From: Bacillus pumilus | Lineage (GTDB): Bacteria; Bacillota; Bacilli; Bacillales; Bacillaceae | Assembly: GCF_024498355.1 (NCBI RefSeq) | Contig: NZ_CP101833.1 | Span: 3,143,001 to 3,207,000, forward strand | Reading direction: 5' to 3' | DNA: 64,000 nucleotides | Shown here: positions 7,207 to 15,690 of the stretch, piece by piece | How positions within the stretch are numbered: the stretch's first letter is position 1 | How the letters are laid out: the number at the start of each line of letters is the position of its first letter | Notes under the pieces: generated by a model | What the model saw: the letters and a program-made list of their open reading frames with translations, nothing else | What the model was told of the DNA's origin: nothing | Database searches by the model: none | Position numbers and translations under genes: made by a program

Positions 7207-9834
7207 TTTGTTATAAACCGGGATATCATAATACAGCGTATAGTTATCAAGTAAGTTATACAAACTATACATACGAGTGACTTGCTTATAAGCCCATCCA
7301 ATATCCGTAGCATATTGATGAGTAGCTGAACTAGACCAGCGCATTTTATAAATGGTATCTTGTTTGTAAGTGGCGTGATTGATATAGCTGTTGCCAATGA
7401 ATTTTGCCCCGCCAATAATGGCTGCCTCTGGCGTGAACCATTGCTGTTCATACGCATACTTTGCACCGAGATAATTCGGATTGCTGTCGTATGCGCCAAT
7501 GCCATACATGTTATACACTTTCTTTCCATTAAACATCGTACCATTCGCTAAAATTGAACTTCCGTTACCTGTTTCAAGCAGCGCATGAGAAATCAAATAG
7601 ATTTCGTTAATATGATACGTTTTCGCTGCTGTTATAAAGGCTTGTCCTTTTCCAGCAAGAATCCCTTTCCCTGCTAAAATCTTCGAATTGACTTCGGTCG
7701 GATTGAGATTCGCAGCTTCAGAGAGTTTGAGAAATTGAAAATACGATTGAGTGCCCTCAGCGATATTAGCTGGGTCTACATATTTTAACACTTCTGCTGA
7801 ACTCGCATTTCTCCAGCCAAGGCTGATCTTTATCCAATTCCCTTCTTTCCCGAGCTGTTTCACTTTTGTGCCTTTGTTCAGCTGTGCCACGATGTTGCTT
7901 GCAGAGCTTGAATCAGGTGTAGAACGTACATTTAACCCATCCGTATTCACTGTTGACGTCGCTGGATCTACATATGTCGCATAAACATAAGCCGCACCAT
8001 CTGTCTGTGGTGACACCTTCATTTGTTTGTTCACCATCTCATTGACAGTGAGGTTATAATTCGTTTGCATGACCATCGGGCCATTTTTGATTTTTGTTGC
8101 GGTGGCTGTCCAGCCATATTGGCTTTTCACAAAAGCAATGGCCGCATTTGCATTTGCTAACCCTGTGAATTGCTGCGTTATGTTGATTTTATATGCCGGT
8201 TTTGTTGTCGTTGTATAAGCAGCTGTTTCATTCCGTTTTTTGAAAAATGCCATGCCTTGATCACGCAATGCAGCAGTCGCAATGACCCCTGTTTTCATTT
8301 GATATTGCCCATAATCAGTTGTACCCGTTTTTTGGGCAGCTGCCTTCATTTTTTGTTTCGTCAAATAGCTAAGTGCTTGATTGAGTTTTGTCTGATTCAC
8401 AGTCGCCTCTGTCGTAATACGGTATTGCTTGACAGCTTCTGTTAAAGTTTTTGTACTGCTGGCAACCCCATTTTTCTTGATGATCTCTTGCGCCTGCTTC
8501 ACTTTGCTTTGATCATATACAGGTGTTGTCATCAGGCTATACGCTTTGGTGACGGCTTGTCCCTTACCTGTTGTGATGTTACTTGTCACCTTTTGTGCCT
8601 TTAAGTATGCGGCACCTTTGTTCACTTTTGCTTGATCCGTTGCTTGATTGACAACGAGTCGATACGTGCTATCAGATACCTTGCCCGTTTTTTTCGTTGT
8701 CGCAGATACCTTTTTCTTTTGGAAGAAGGCCGTCGCTTTTTTCGCTTGATCATCTCCTAAAAGGTTCCCAGTCACTACTTGATATGGCTGTGTAGAAGAG
8801 ATTTTTTTGGACGTATAGCGCCATTTCTTTTTCTTGAAAAAGGCAACTGTTTTTGCATAAGCTGTATCGTTTAATTGATTGAGCTTCACGATATAATTTT
8901 TCGTTTTTCCTACTCGCTGCACAGTACCTGCAGCACCGGTTTGTTTCTTAATCTGAGCCGCAGCTGAGGCTGCTTGTTTGCTGTCTTTGAAATAGCCTGA
9001 TTCCATGCGATAGACATTTTTAACGGCTCCTGCCTTCTGAATCTTCCCGCTGATTTTTGCTTCTTTTTGCAGCTGGGTAAGAAGTGTCTGGGCTTTCGAC
9101 TGGTTAGCTTGTGCAGCTGATGTGACGATGTAATATGGCTTGCCTGCTGTCACCGTTTGACGCACTGCTTTTAAACCAGATTCCTTTTGAAAGCCTTGCA
9201 GGATGGTATTCGCCTTACTTTGTCCAACAATACCGCCTGAGATCAGCTGATACACGGTGCCAGCTTTGTTTTCGGTTTGGTATGTACTGGTGACTCCTGC
9301 CTTCTTTTGTAATTCTGTTTGAATATTTTTGACTTTCGTTTCAGAATCAATGGCTCCTGATATGACCTGATAAGAAGGTCTGCTTTGACTGATGACTTCA
9401 TAGGAGCTCTTTAGCCCTGATGTTTTTGCTAGCTCTAGCGAGAACTTTTTTGCCTGACTTTCATCGTTGATCGGGTCAGATACGACCTTTTGTAAAGGAA
9501 GGCGGTCACCAACTGGAGACACAGTGCCATTTATGCCCACCTCTTTTTTTAACGCCGCCGCACTTGCATTCGCTGCATCTTGTGAGTCATATCCTGAGGC
9601 AGTGAGCTGATAGGTCGACGTATTCCCCGAGGTTTGATAACTTGCTGTCCACTTTTTATCTTTTTTCAGTGTTTCTACTGCTTTTTTCACTTCTGATTCT
9701 GTCGTAAATACCTTTGAGGTGCTAATCGTATAAATGGATTGATCGACATAGGAGGCTGCTTGCGCTTCTTTGCCTGTGTGTAATGTCATACCAAAGGCAG
9801 CTGCGAGTAACATAATCTTGATGGTTTTTTTCAC
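7204..9834 (-). CDS. lytD: Exo/endo-beta-N-acetylglucosaminidase LytD (major autolysin)
   Basis: Secreted glucosaminidase that cuts the glycan strands of peptidoglycan, acting in wall turnover and motility in B. subtilis. It has 876 residues. A signal peptide ends near AQAA (residue 27). About ten or more degenerate repeats of roughly 50-55 residues follow, each with a Y.V..G strand and an SPOR-like helix. A bacterial SH3 domain with GLNVRSTPD comes next (near 640-690). The C-terminal glucosaminidase domain contains HALLETGNGSS with the likely catalytic Glu and YNMYGIGAYDSNP. The start is GTG, placed by an AGGGA site. It lies next to manA as in B. subtilis, and its upstream element resembles a SigD promoter. 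Confidence 0.93.
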   Translation of the reverse strand: MKKTIKIMLLAAAFGMTLHTGKEAQAASYVDQSIYTISTSKVFTTESEVKKAVETLKKDKKWTASYQTSGNTSTYQLTASGYDSQDAANASAAALKKEVGINGTVSPVGDRLPLQKVVSDPINDESQAKKFSLELAKTSGLKSSYEVISQSRPSYQVISGAIDSETKVKNIQTELQKKAGVTSTYQTENKAGTVYQLISGGIVGQSKANTILQGFQKESGLKAVRQTVTAGKPYYIVTSAAQANQSKAQTLLTQLQKEAKISGKIQKAGAVKNVYRMESGYFKDSKQAASAAAQIKKQTGAAGTVQRVGKTKNYIVKLNQLNDTAYAKTVAFFKKKKWRYTSKKISSTQPYQVVTGNLLGDDQAKKATAFFQKKKVSATTKKTGKVSDSTYRLVVNQATDQAKVNKGAAYLKAQKVTSNITTGKGQAVTKAYSLMTTPVYDQSKVKQAQEIIKKNGVASSTKTLTEAVKQYRITTEATVNQTKLNQALSYLTKQKMKAAAQKTGTTDYGQYQMKTGVIATAALRDQGMAFFKKRNETAAYTTTTKPAYKINITQQFTGLANANAAIAFVKSQYGWTATATKIKNGPMVMQTNYNLTVNEMVNKQMKVSPQTDGAAYVYATYVDPATSTVNTDGLNVRSTPDSSSASNIVAQLNKGTKVKQLGKEGNWIKISLGWRNASSAEVLKYVDPANIAEGTQSYFQFLKLSEAANLNPTEVNSKILAGKGILAGKGQAFITAAKTYHINEIYLISHALLETGNGSSILANGTMFNGKKVYNMYGIGAYDSNPNYLGAKYAYEQQWFTPEAAIIGGAKFIGNSYINHATYKQDTIYKMRWSSSATHQYATDIGWAYKQVTRMYSLYNLLDNYTLYYDIPVYNK

Positions 9835-9880
9835 GTTCCCTGTCCCTCTCTTAACTTTGCATAATAGTCTACTAATCTCT

Positions 9881-9908
9881 TTATCGACAAAAACAAGTCT
9901 TCTTTCAA
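9881..9908 (-). promoter_or_regulatory. Possible SigD-type promoter of lytD
   Basis: Minus strand TGAAA, about 14 bp, then GTCGATAA, close to the SigD consensus TAAA-N15-GCCGATAT. It lies about 50 bp upstream of the GTG start. B. subtilis lytD is SigD-dependent, which supports the reading. Confidence 0.45.
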
Positions 9909-9924
9909 GTCATTCATGCAATAG

Positions 9925-9953
9925 CAAAATAGAGGACCCCATTTAAGTCCTCT
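9925..9953 (-). terminator. Terminator downstream of manA
   Basis: AGAGGAC and GTCCTCT arms with a 9-nt loop, followed by ATTTT on the minus strand, directly after the manA stop. Confidence 0.7.
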
Positions 9954-9959
9954 TTTCCT

Positions 9960-10910
9960 TTATATATGTGACACAATCAGTTCACAAGATCCTTCAATCG
10001 AGAAGCTCCCTGTTTCAGCTGGCAAAATAAAATGAGCCCCTTTTGGCAGTGGATATGTGTTCCCATCATGCTCTATAGACCCTTCTCCCTTAATGACACT
10101 GCACAGCAAAAATGTATCATCTTGCGAAAGCTCTACTTTTTGATCAATTTCCCATTTATACACAGAGAAATATTCTGCTTCTACAAATGTTCTAATGGTC
10201 ATTCCTGGACGTGTTTCGACTGATTCATCTGCATAACCGTCTACATGAGGAACCGTTGTGACGTCAATGGCTTGCGCAAAATGAAGTTCACGTTCATTGC
10301 CATCTTGGTCTTTTCGTTCATAATCATATACCCGATAGGTTGTATCTGAGCTTTGCTGCGTTTCGAGGACAAGCGTTCCTTCGCATAGCGCATGAATGGT
10401 ACCGCTTGGCACATAATAAAAATCACCAGGCTTAATCTTCACTCGCCGTAAAAGACCTTCCCAATCTCCGCTGTTCATCATGGTCACTAGCTCAGTTCTT
10501 GTTCTTGCATTGTGTCCATAGATCATTTCTGCTCCTTCTTTGCAGTCAATGATATACCAGCACTCTGTTTTCCCAAGCTCTCCATTTTCATGTCTTTCAG
10601 CATAATCATCATCTGGATGAACTTGAACGGACAAGTCTTGGTTTGCATCTAAAATTTTTGTTAACAGCGGGAAGCGATCGCCTTCTATTCCCCCGAACAA
10701 CTCCCTGTGATTGTCCCATAGTTCGATCAACGTTTTCCCTTTATATGGACCGTCTTGCACGACACTTGGTCCGTTTGGATGAGCAGAAATTGCCCAGCAT
10801 TCTCCCGTTTGATCAGAAGGAATATCATAGCCAAATTGATCCCTTAAGGCTGTACCTCCCCATATTCTCTCCTTCAATTCAGGCAGTAAAAAAATTGGTG
10901 ACTGCTTCAT
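9960..10910 (-). CDS. manA: Mannose-6-phosphate isomerase, class I
   Basis: Zinc-dependent interconversion of mannose-6-phosphate and fructose-6-phosphate in the cytosol. The 316 residues form a cupin-type enzyme: the metal ligands lie in SVQVHPDDDYA (near 95) and KTECWYI (near 114), and in GDFYYVPSGTIHAL (near 162-175). This is the pmi gene beside lytD in B. subtilis. The ABC importer upstream is on the same strand but separated by about 150 bp, so membership in one operon is uncertain. It has its own terminator. Confidence 0.94.
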   Translation of the reverse strand: MKQSPIFLLPELKERIWGGTALRDQFGYDIPSDQTGECWAISAHPNGPSVVQDGPYKGKTLIELWDNHRELFGGIEGDRFPLLTKILDANQDLSVQVHPDDDYAERHENGELGKTECWYIIDCKEGAEMIYGHNARTRTELVTMMNSGDWEGLLRRVKIKPGDFYYVPSGTIHALCEGTLVLETQQSSDTTYRVYDYERKDQDGNERELHFAQAIDVTTVPHVDGYADESVETRPGMTIRTFVEAEYFSVYKWEIDQKVELSQDDTFLLCSVIKGEGSIEHDGNTYPLPKGAHFILPAETGSFSIEGSCELIVSHI

Positions 10911-11057
10911 TCAGGATGACTCCTCCCTTTGCTACCCTTTGATAATCCTTGCCTAGCATGATGAAAACTAGTAAGTCTCAACTTTTATTATGACGCTATC
11001 TAAAGAGAAGTCAATCCTTTCAGTACACCAAATGAAAACGATAACATGAAAATTTCT

Positions 11058-11879
11058 TTATCCTTTGACAGAGCCTGCGAGAAGCCCCTTCACAAAGTAT
11101 TTTCCGAGCAGAATATACACCAAAAGTGTCGGCAGTGCGGCCAAAATAGCTCCTGCCATTTGAACGTTCCATTGCACAATTTGGCTGCCTGATAGATTTT
11201 GCAAGGCGACCATGACTGGCTGATGCTCCGCAGTGGTCATCGTGACTGCAAATAAAAATTCATTCCACACATTGGTAAACTGCCAAATGGCGACCACGAC
11301 AAATCCTGTGATGGAAAGCGGAAGAATCATATGTCTGAAAATCCCGATAAACCCTGCGCCATCCATTTTGGCCGATTCAATCATTTCATCAGGGATGCTC
11401 ACATAGAAATTGCGAAACATGAGTGTTGTGATCGGAAGACCATATACGACATGGACAAGCACTAGACCTGGAATCGAATTATACAATCCGACTTCACGTA
11501 AAAATTGAATGAGTGGAATGAGGATGCTTTGATACGGAATAAACATACCAAACAGCATCAACGTAAAAACCACTTCTGACCCTTTAAAACGCCATTTTGA
11601 TAGCACATAGCCATTCATCGCACCTAATACGGCTGACAATAAGGTAGCAGGAATGACAAGATAAAGTGAATTCATCAAATTAGGCGATAGCTTTTCAAAA
11701 GCGATTTGATAGCTAGAGAAATCAAGCGTTGATGGCAGCGACCACATTTGCTCAAGGGTGACTTCACCTAATGGCTTTAAGCTTGTGACGAGCATGACAT
11801 AGACAGGCATTAGAAAAAAGAGGCTGCACAGAATCAATAAAGCATAGAGAACTGGACGGACAAACCATCTGGCTGTCAT
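11058..11879 (-). CDS. Carbohydrate ABC transporter permease, MalG type
   Basis: One of two membrane subunits of a CUT1 sugar importer. It has 273 residues with six predicted membrane helices, the first at about residues 10-30. The cytoplasmic EAA loop that docks the ATPase is visible near residues 160-180 (ESAKMDGAGFIGIFRHMILPL). It overlaps the upstream permease gene by 4 bp, indicating translational coupling. No MalK-like ATPase gene is present, so a shared ATPase such as MsmX elsewhere is likely. The substrate cannot be read from sequence. Confidence 0.88.
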   Translation of the reverse strand: MTARWFVRPVLYALLILCSLFFLMPVYVMLVTSLKPLGEVTLEQMWSLPSTLDFSSYQIAFEKLSPNLMNSLYLVIPATLLSAVLGAMNGYVLSKWRFKGSEVVFTLMLFGMFIPYQSILIPLIQFLREVGLYNSIPGLVLVHVVYGLPITTLMFRNFYVSIPDEMIESAKMDGAGFIGIFRHMILPLSITGFVVVAIWQFTNVWNEFLFAVTMTTAEHQPVMVALQNLSGSQIVQWNVQMAGAILAALPTLLVYILLGKYFVKGLLAGSVKG

Positions 11880-12847
11880 GATGAAGCCCCCTTCCGGCTC
11901 GACAGGAGATATGGCACGATAAAGACCGCAACAGAGATCAGCATGACGATTGCAATGGCAGCACCGCCTGCATAATGGTTTCCTCTAAAGGTCATTTCAA
12001 ACATATAAACGCCCGGTACATCCGTGACAAAGTTTGCACCCGGTCCTGTCATCGAGTAAATCAAATCGAAAATCTTTAAAGAAATATGAGCCATAATAAT
12101 AATGACACTTGCAGTAATCGGTTTTAAAAGCGGAAAAATGATTTTTCGGTAGATTTGCCACTCAGTTGCTCCATCCATTCTAGCAGCCTCTCTCACTTCC
12201 TCTGGAATTCCTCTAAGACCTGCCAAATACATCGCAAGCGAGAACCCAGTCATTTGCCACACAGCTGCAATGACGACTGCAATCATCGCCGCTGGTACAC
12301 CAAATTCAATTTTCCCCCAGACAAATCCAGCTAAAATATTCGTATCCGTGTACCACTTAGGCTGGATGCCTAGCGTTTTCAAAAATAAATTCACTCCAGT
12401 TGACGGATTTAAAATCCATTGCCACACGACACCAGTCACAACGAAGGAAAGGGCCATCGGAAAAAAGAATAAATTCCGGAAAAGAGATTCACCCTTGATC
12501 TTCTGGTCTAGTAAAATCGCAAGTGCGAGCCCAGAGGCTATGACGGCTCCAATAAAGAATAAAGTAAAAAAGACCGTGTTTCGTAGATCTGACTGAAAGC
12601 GGAAATCTTGAAACAGCATGACATAATTGCGAAGTCCTGCAAAAGAAAAATCCGGAACAAGCGAGGTCCAGTTTGATAATGAAACATACCCTGTCCAGCC
12701 AATAAAGCCGTAAACAAAGATGAATAATAAAACAGCTGACGGGGCTAAAAATAGCAGTGCAAGCAGCTGATCTCCATTCCATTTTTTCCGAACACGTTTC
12801 ACTTTCGGCGCTGACGCTTTTGTGTTCGGCGATGTGTCCATGCGCAT
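11876..12847 (-). CDS. Carbohydrate ABC transporter permease, MalF type
   Basis: Partner permease of the CUT1 importer. It has 323 residues, with a basic N-terminal tail (residues 1-25) followed by six membrane helices and the EAA motif near 215-235 (EAARMDGATEWQIYRKIIFPL). The ATG is preceded by GGAG at a suitable distance. It follows the binding-protein gene with a terminator hairpin in the gap, an arrangement that gives more binding protein than permease. Assignment to the family is firm; the substrate is unknown. Confidence 0.88.
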   Translation of the reverse strand: MRMDTSPNTKASAPKVKRVRKKWNGDQLLALLFLAPSAVLLFIFVYGFIGWTGYVSLSNWTSLVPDFSFAGLRNYVMLFQDFRFQSDLRNTVFFTLFFIGAVIASGLALAILLDQKIKGESLFRNLFFFPMALSFVVTGVVWQWILNPSTGVNLFLKTLGIQPKWYTDTNILAGFVWGKIEFGVPAAMIAVVIAAVWQMTGFSLAMYLAGLRGIPEEVREAARMDGATEWQIYRKIIFPLLKPITASVIIIMAHISLKIFDLIYSMTGPGANFVTDVPGVYMFEMTFRGNHYAGGAAIAIVMLISVAVFIVPYLLSSRKGASS

Positions 12848-12865
12848 GAAGCTACACTCCTTTTT

Positions 12866-12895
12866 AAAAAAGAGGCGGTGCCTGATCGCCGCCTC
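12866..12895 (-). terminator. Intra-operon terminator between binding protein and permeases
   Basis: Minus strand GAGGCGG and CCGCCTC arms followed by TTTTTT, in the 56-bp gap. Partial read-through would skew expression toward the binding protein. Confidence 0.8.
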
Positions 12896-12903
12896 CTTCG
12901 TCT

Positions 12904-14169
12904 TTATTTCATAGAGTCTTTTAAAGATGAAACAAACTGGCTGCTGTCTTTTTGTGTCACAAAAATATTGACGGCTTGGTTTGCTTTCGTCACAAAGCCT
13001 TCTTCAGCAGCTGAGCCATGGGCGAGTGACGGCGCCAGCTTTGACTCTTTAAATGCCTTCATCGCCGATTTTCCGTATTCATCATATTTTGATACATCCG
13101 CATCAACCCGTGCCGGAATCGATCCCTTCAGCGGATTAAACGCATCCTGTCCTTCCACAGATCCTAAGACAGATAAGAATTTTTTCACGTTTTCCGGCTG
13201 TTTGACACCCTTCGGCAGTCCGAACGTATCGGTGATCACCATAAAGCTTCCCTCCGTTCCAGGGGTCGCCACGTAACCAAAATCTTTGTTGACCTTCAAG
13301 TCCAGATCGTTGACAAAGTATCCCTTCGCCCAATCGCCCATGACATTCATCGCCGCTTCCCCTTTTGCCACGAGCTGTGAGGCATCCTGCCAGTTACGGG
13401 AGCTATGATCGTCATTGACGTATTCGAGCATGCGTCCAAAGATGTCTGCCGCTTCCTTCACTTTTGTGTCATCCATTTTCAAGTCGCCCGCCCAAAGTTT
13501 TTGATAATCTTCTGCGCCTAATACACCAAGCAGAACACTCTCAAACAAGTGAGTCGCTGCCCAAGGCTCTTTATCCCCAAGCGCAAGTGGAGTAATCCCT
13601 TTTTTCTTTAAAGCATCTGCTGTTTTGAAAAATTCATCAAATGTCGTTGGCGGCTCTAAACCTTGGTCTTCAAATACCTTTTTGTTATACCAAAGCACAT
13701 TGCCTCGGTGAATATTCACTGGAACCGAATAGATTTTCCCATCTTTGCTCACAAGGTCAATCAGTGATTCTGGGAATTTGTCCTTCCAGCCTTCTTGTTC
13801 ATAAAGATCATCCAGCGGCTCCATTTTGCCTGCCGCGACCCAGCTCTCGTTCAGCTCTGCCCCGCCATGTACTTGGAAGGAAGCTGGCGGATCATTTCCT
13901 TGCATCCGGCTCGTCAAAACAGCCTTTGCATTCGTACCAGCACCACCTGCGACGGCTGCATTTTCAATTGGAATCTCTTTATTTTTCTCTTCAAACAATT
14001 GAATGAGTGCTTTCAGTCCGTCTTCCTCACCTGCTCCTGTCCACCAAGAGAAAATTTCAAGCTTCTCCGCTCCGCCCTCTTTTTTTGCATCTGAGTTCGT
14101 CGATGTACTGCAAGCCGTGATGAGAAGCATGCAGAGTGCCAACAAAGTAAAGCCTAATTTGAACTTCAT
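12904..14169 (-). CDS. Sugar ABC transporter substrate-binding lipoprotein
   Basis: Membrane-anchored receptor of the CUT1 importer, family 1 solute-binding protein, 421 residues. The signal peptide ends in a lipobox (LLITAC, Cys at about residue 20). The fold shows EIFSWWTGAGEEDGLKAL near 38 and typical GNDPPASFQVHGG and GEAAMNVMGDWAKGYF segments. It is transcribed first, ahead of the two permeases. A perfect CcpA cre lies just downstream of its promoter, so glucose repression is likely. It sits immediately after a YesMN-type two-component pair on the same strand, the probable inducer of this transporter. Confidence 0.9.
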   Translation of the reverse strand: MKFKLGFTLLALCMLLITACSTSTNSDAKKEGGAEKLEIFSWWTGAGEEDGLKALIQLFEEKNKEIPIENAAVAGGAGTNAKAVLTSRMQGNDPPASFQVHGGAELNESWVAAGKMEPLDDLYEQEGWKDKFPESLIDLVSKDGKIYSVPVNIHRGNVLWYNKKVFEDQGLEPPTTFDEFFKTADALKKKGITPLALGDKEPWAATHLFESVLLGVLGAEDYQKLWAGDLKMDDTKVKEAADIFGRMLEYVNDDHSSRNWQDASQLVAKGEAAMNVMGDWAKGYFVNDLDLKVNKDFGYVATPGTEGSFMVITDTFGLPKGVKQPENVKKFLSVLGSVEGQDAFNPLKGSIPARVDADVSKYDEYGKSAMKAFKESKLAPSLAHGSAAEEGFVTKANQAVNIFVTQKDSSQFVSSLKDSMK

Positions 14170-14191
14170 GATTGATCCCCCATCCCTGTTT

Positions 14192-14205
14192 TGTAAGCGT
14201 TATCA
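14192..14205. promoter_or_regulatory. Catabolite-responsive element (cre) upstream of the sugar-binding lipoprotein gene
   Basis: TGTAAGCGTTATCA matches the TGWAANCGNTNWCA consensus at every position. It lies between a minus-strand -10 (TATACT, about 14211-14216) and the start codon, a position suited to CcpA roadblock repression. Confidence 0.75.
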
Positions 14206-14271
14206 AAATAAGTATAATGGTAGATCATTGCTTTTTTTCAGGCAAACTTCTTCACTTTTTTATGAAATTCT

Positions 14272-15690
14272 TCATTTTTTTATGGCCAGTTTTCGATATT
14301 CCTTCGGTGAACAACCGACCATTTTCTTAAAGACACGGCTGACGTAATTGGGGTCGGTATATCCTGCCTGATAAGTAATTTCTTTTAAACTAAGCGAGCT
14401 GTCTTTGAGAAGCTTCTTGATTTTATCCAGCCGGCAGGTCGTCACATATTCTTTAAAGGTCAGACCCGTCTCATCTTTAAAGCGCTTTGTGAAATAGGTT
14501 GGGCTTAAGTCAACATAGGCGGCAGTTTGCTCGAGCGTGATATGTTCGCAGAAATGTGTTTTGATGTAACGTTTTGCCCGCTCGATGTCATTCACGGTCT
14601 GGGTTCTCGCTTCATACACGTCAAATAGATGCTCACAGCACTGGCGGCATTCTGCTGCTGTGCTGATGGCCAGAATGGAGAGGTCTGCACGGAGTCGTGA
14701 TTTTAATAGAATCAGCAGCTCTTTTACATGTGTAAGTGCCGCCCCCTCTAATTCAAAGGCATCAAATAAGGCAAGCGCATCCTCTCTTCTTCCTTCTTCC
14801 AGTGCCAGCATTATGTCGTCAGCAAGCTCGGGAAGATTGATCAACAGATTGGACTGCACTTCTGTATTGTAAAAACCATAACGAACAACGCCGCCATCCT
14901 TTTTTCGCTGATAATAAGAAAGCTTTGCTTCCGCTGCACTTTTCTGAAGATGAAGTGGGTTTGAGACTGGGTGCCCTATGCCAACGACAGGTGAAGGATG
15001 TCCGCTTGTCATGGCAGCTCGAATGGCTTGCAGTACATCTGCCTTTAGCTGACCTGTTCCTTGGTGACTATAAATGAAGCATGTAAACAGCTCACCGCCC
15101 ATCTGAATAGGCACCGCTTGAAAAAGAGCGGATTGCTGTAAATCACTCAACAGCTGATCCCCGCCTGCCCGCTGAACAGCGATGACGAGACCTGCTTCAC
15201 ATTCTTGGAACAATTGTTGAAACTCAGTGAAGGTATAAGATTGACCGTTGATCACATGGGCTTCCAGCCACTTTGACTGCTGATTGACCGTCGCTGCCTG
15301 CCGCTGAGACGCCTCCTGCTCAATTTCTGCCGCAATAGATCGAATGGCTGCAATGGTTTCGTCTTTATCAGCTGGTTTGACGAGGTATTGTTTAACCCCT
15401 TCCTGCATCGCTTGCTTTGCATAATTGAACGTATCGTAGGCTGTCAGCATAATAAATTTTGTATGCGGGCTGCCTGCTTTGATCTGTTTGATGGCTGTCA
15501 ATCCATCCATGCCAGGCATCTGAATATCCATGAGCACAAGATCAATCGGCTCGGACCGCGCAAATTCAACCGCCTTCTTTCCATTTTCAGCTTCCCCTGC
15601 AATATAACACTCCGGGAGCCATTCGGTCATGAACTTCCGCATCGCCATTCGTTCTATTTTTTCATCATCCACAATCAGCACGTTCAGCAT
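14272..15690 (-). CDS. AraC-type response regulator (YesN family)
   Basis: Cytosolic transcription factor of a two-component system, 472 residues. The N-terminal receiver domain has VDDEK, the phospho-acceptor Asp in LVLMDIQMPG (about residue 55) and YLVKPADK. The middle region is family-variable. The C-terminal 100 residues form two AraC helix-turn-helix motifs (ITLEQTAAYVDLSPTYF and LSLKEITYQAGYTDPNYVSR). Its start overlaps the kinase stop by 7 bp, so the two are coupled. The nearest plausible target is the ABC importer just downstream. Confidence 0.9.
   Translation of the reverse strand: MLNVLIVDDEKIERMAMRKFMTEWLPECYIAGEAENGKKAVEFARSEPIDLVLMDIQMPGMDGLTAIKQIKAGSPHTKFIMLTAYDTFNYAKQAMQEGVKQYLVKPADKDETIAAIRSIAAEIEQEASQRQAATVNQQSKWLEAHVINGQSYTFTEFQQLFQECEAGLVIAVQRAGGDQLLSDLQQSALFQAVPIQMGGELFTCFIYSHQGTGQLKADVLQAIRAAMTSGHPSPVVGIGHPVSNPLHLQKSAAEAKLSYYQRKKDGGVVRYGFYNTEVQSNLLINLPELADDIMLALEEGRREDALALFDAFELEGAALTHVKELLILLKSRLRADLSILAISTAAECRQCCEHLFDVYEARTQTVNDIERAKRYIKTHFCEHITLEQTAAYVDLSPTYFTKRFKDETGLTFKEYVTTCRLDKIKKLLKDSSLSLKEITYQAGYTDPNYVSRVFKKMVGCSPKEYRKLAIKK

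Noticed and set aside
7140..7544. 134-residue minus-strand frame at the lytD 3' end
   Set aside because: Out of frame within the glucosaminidase domain of lytD and crossing its terminator.
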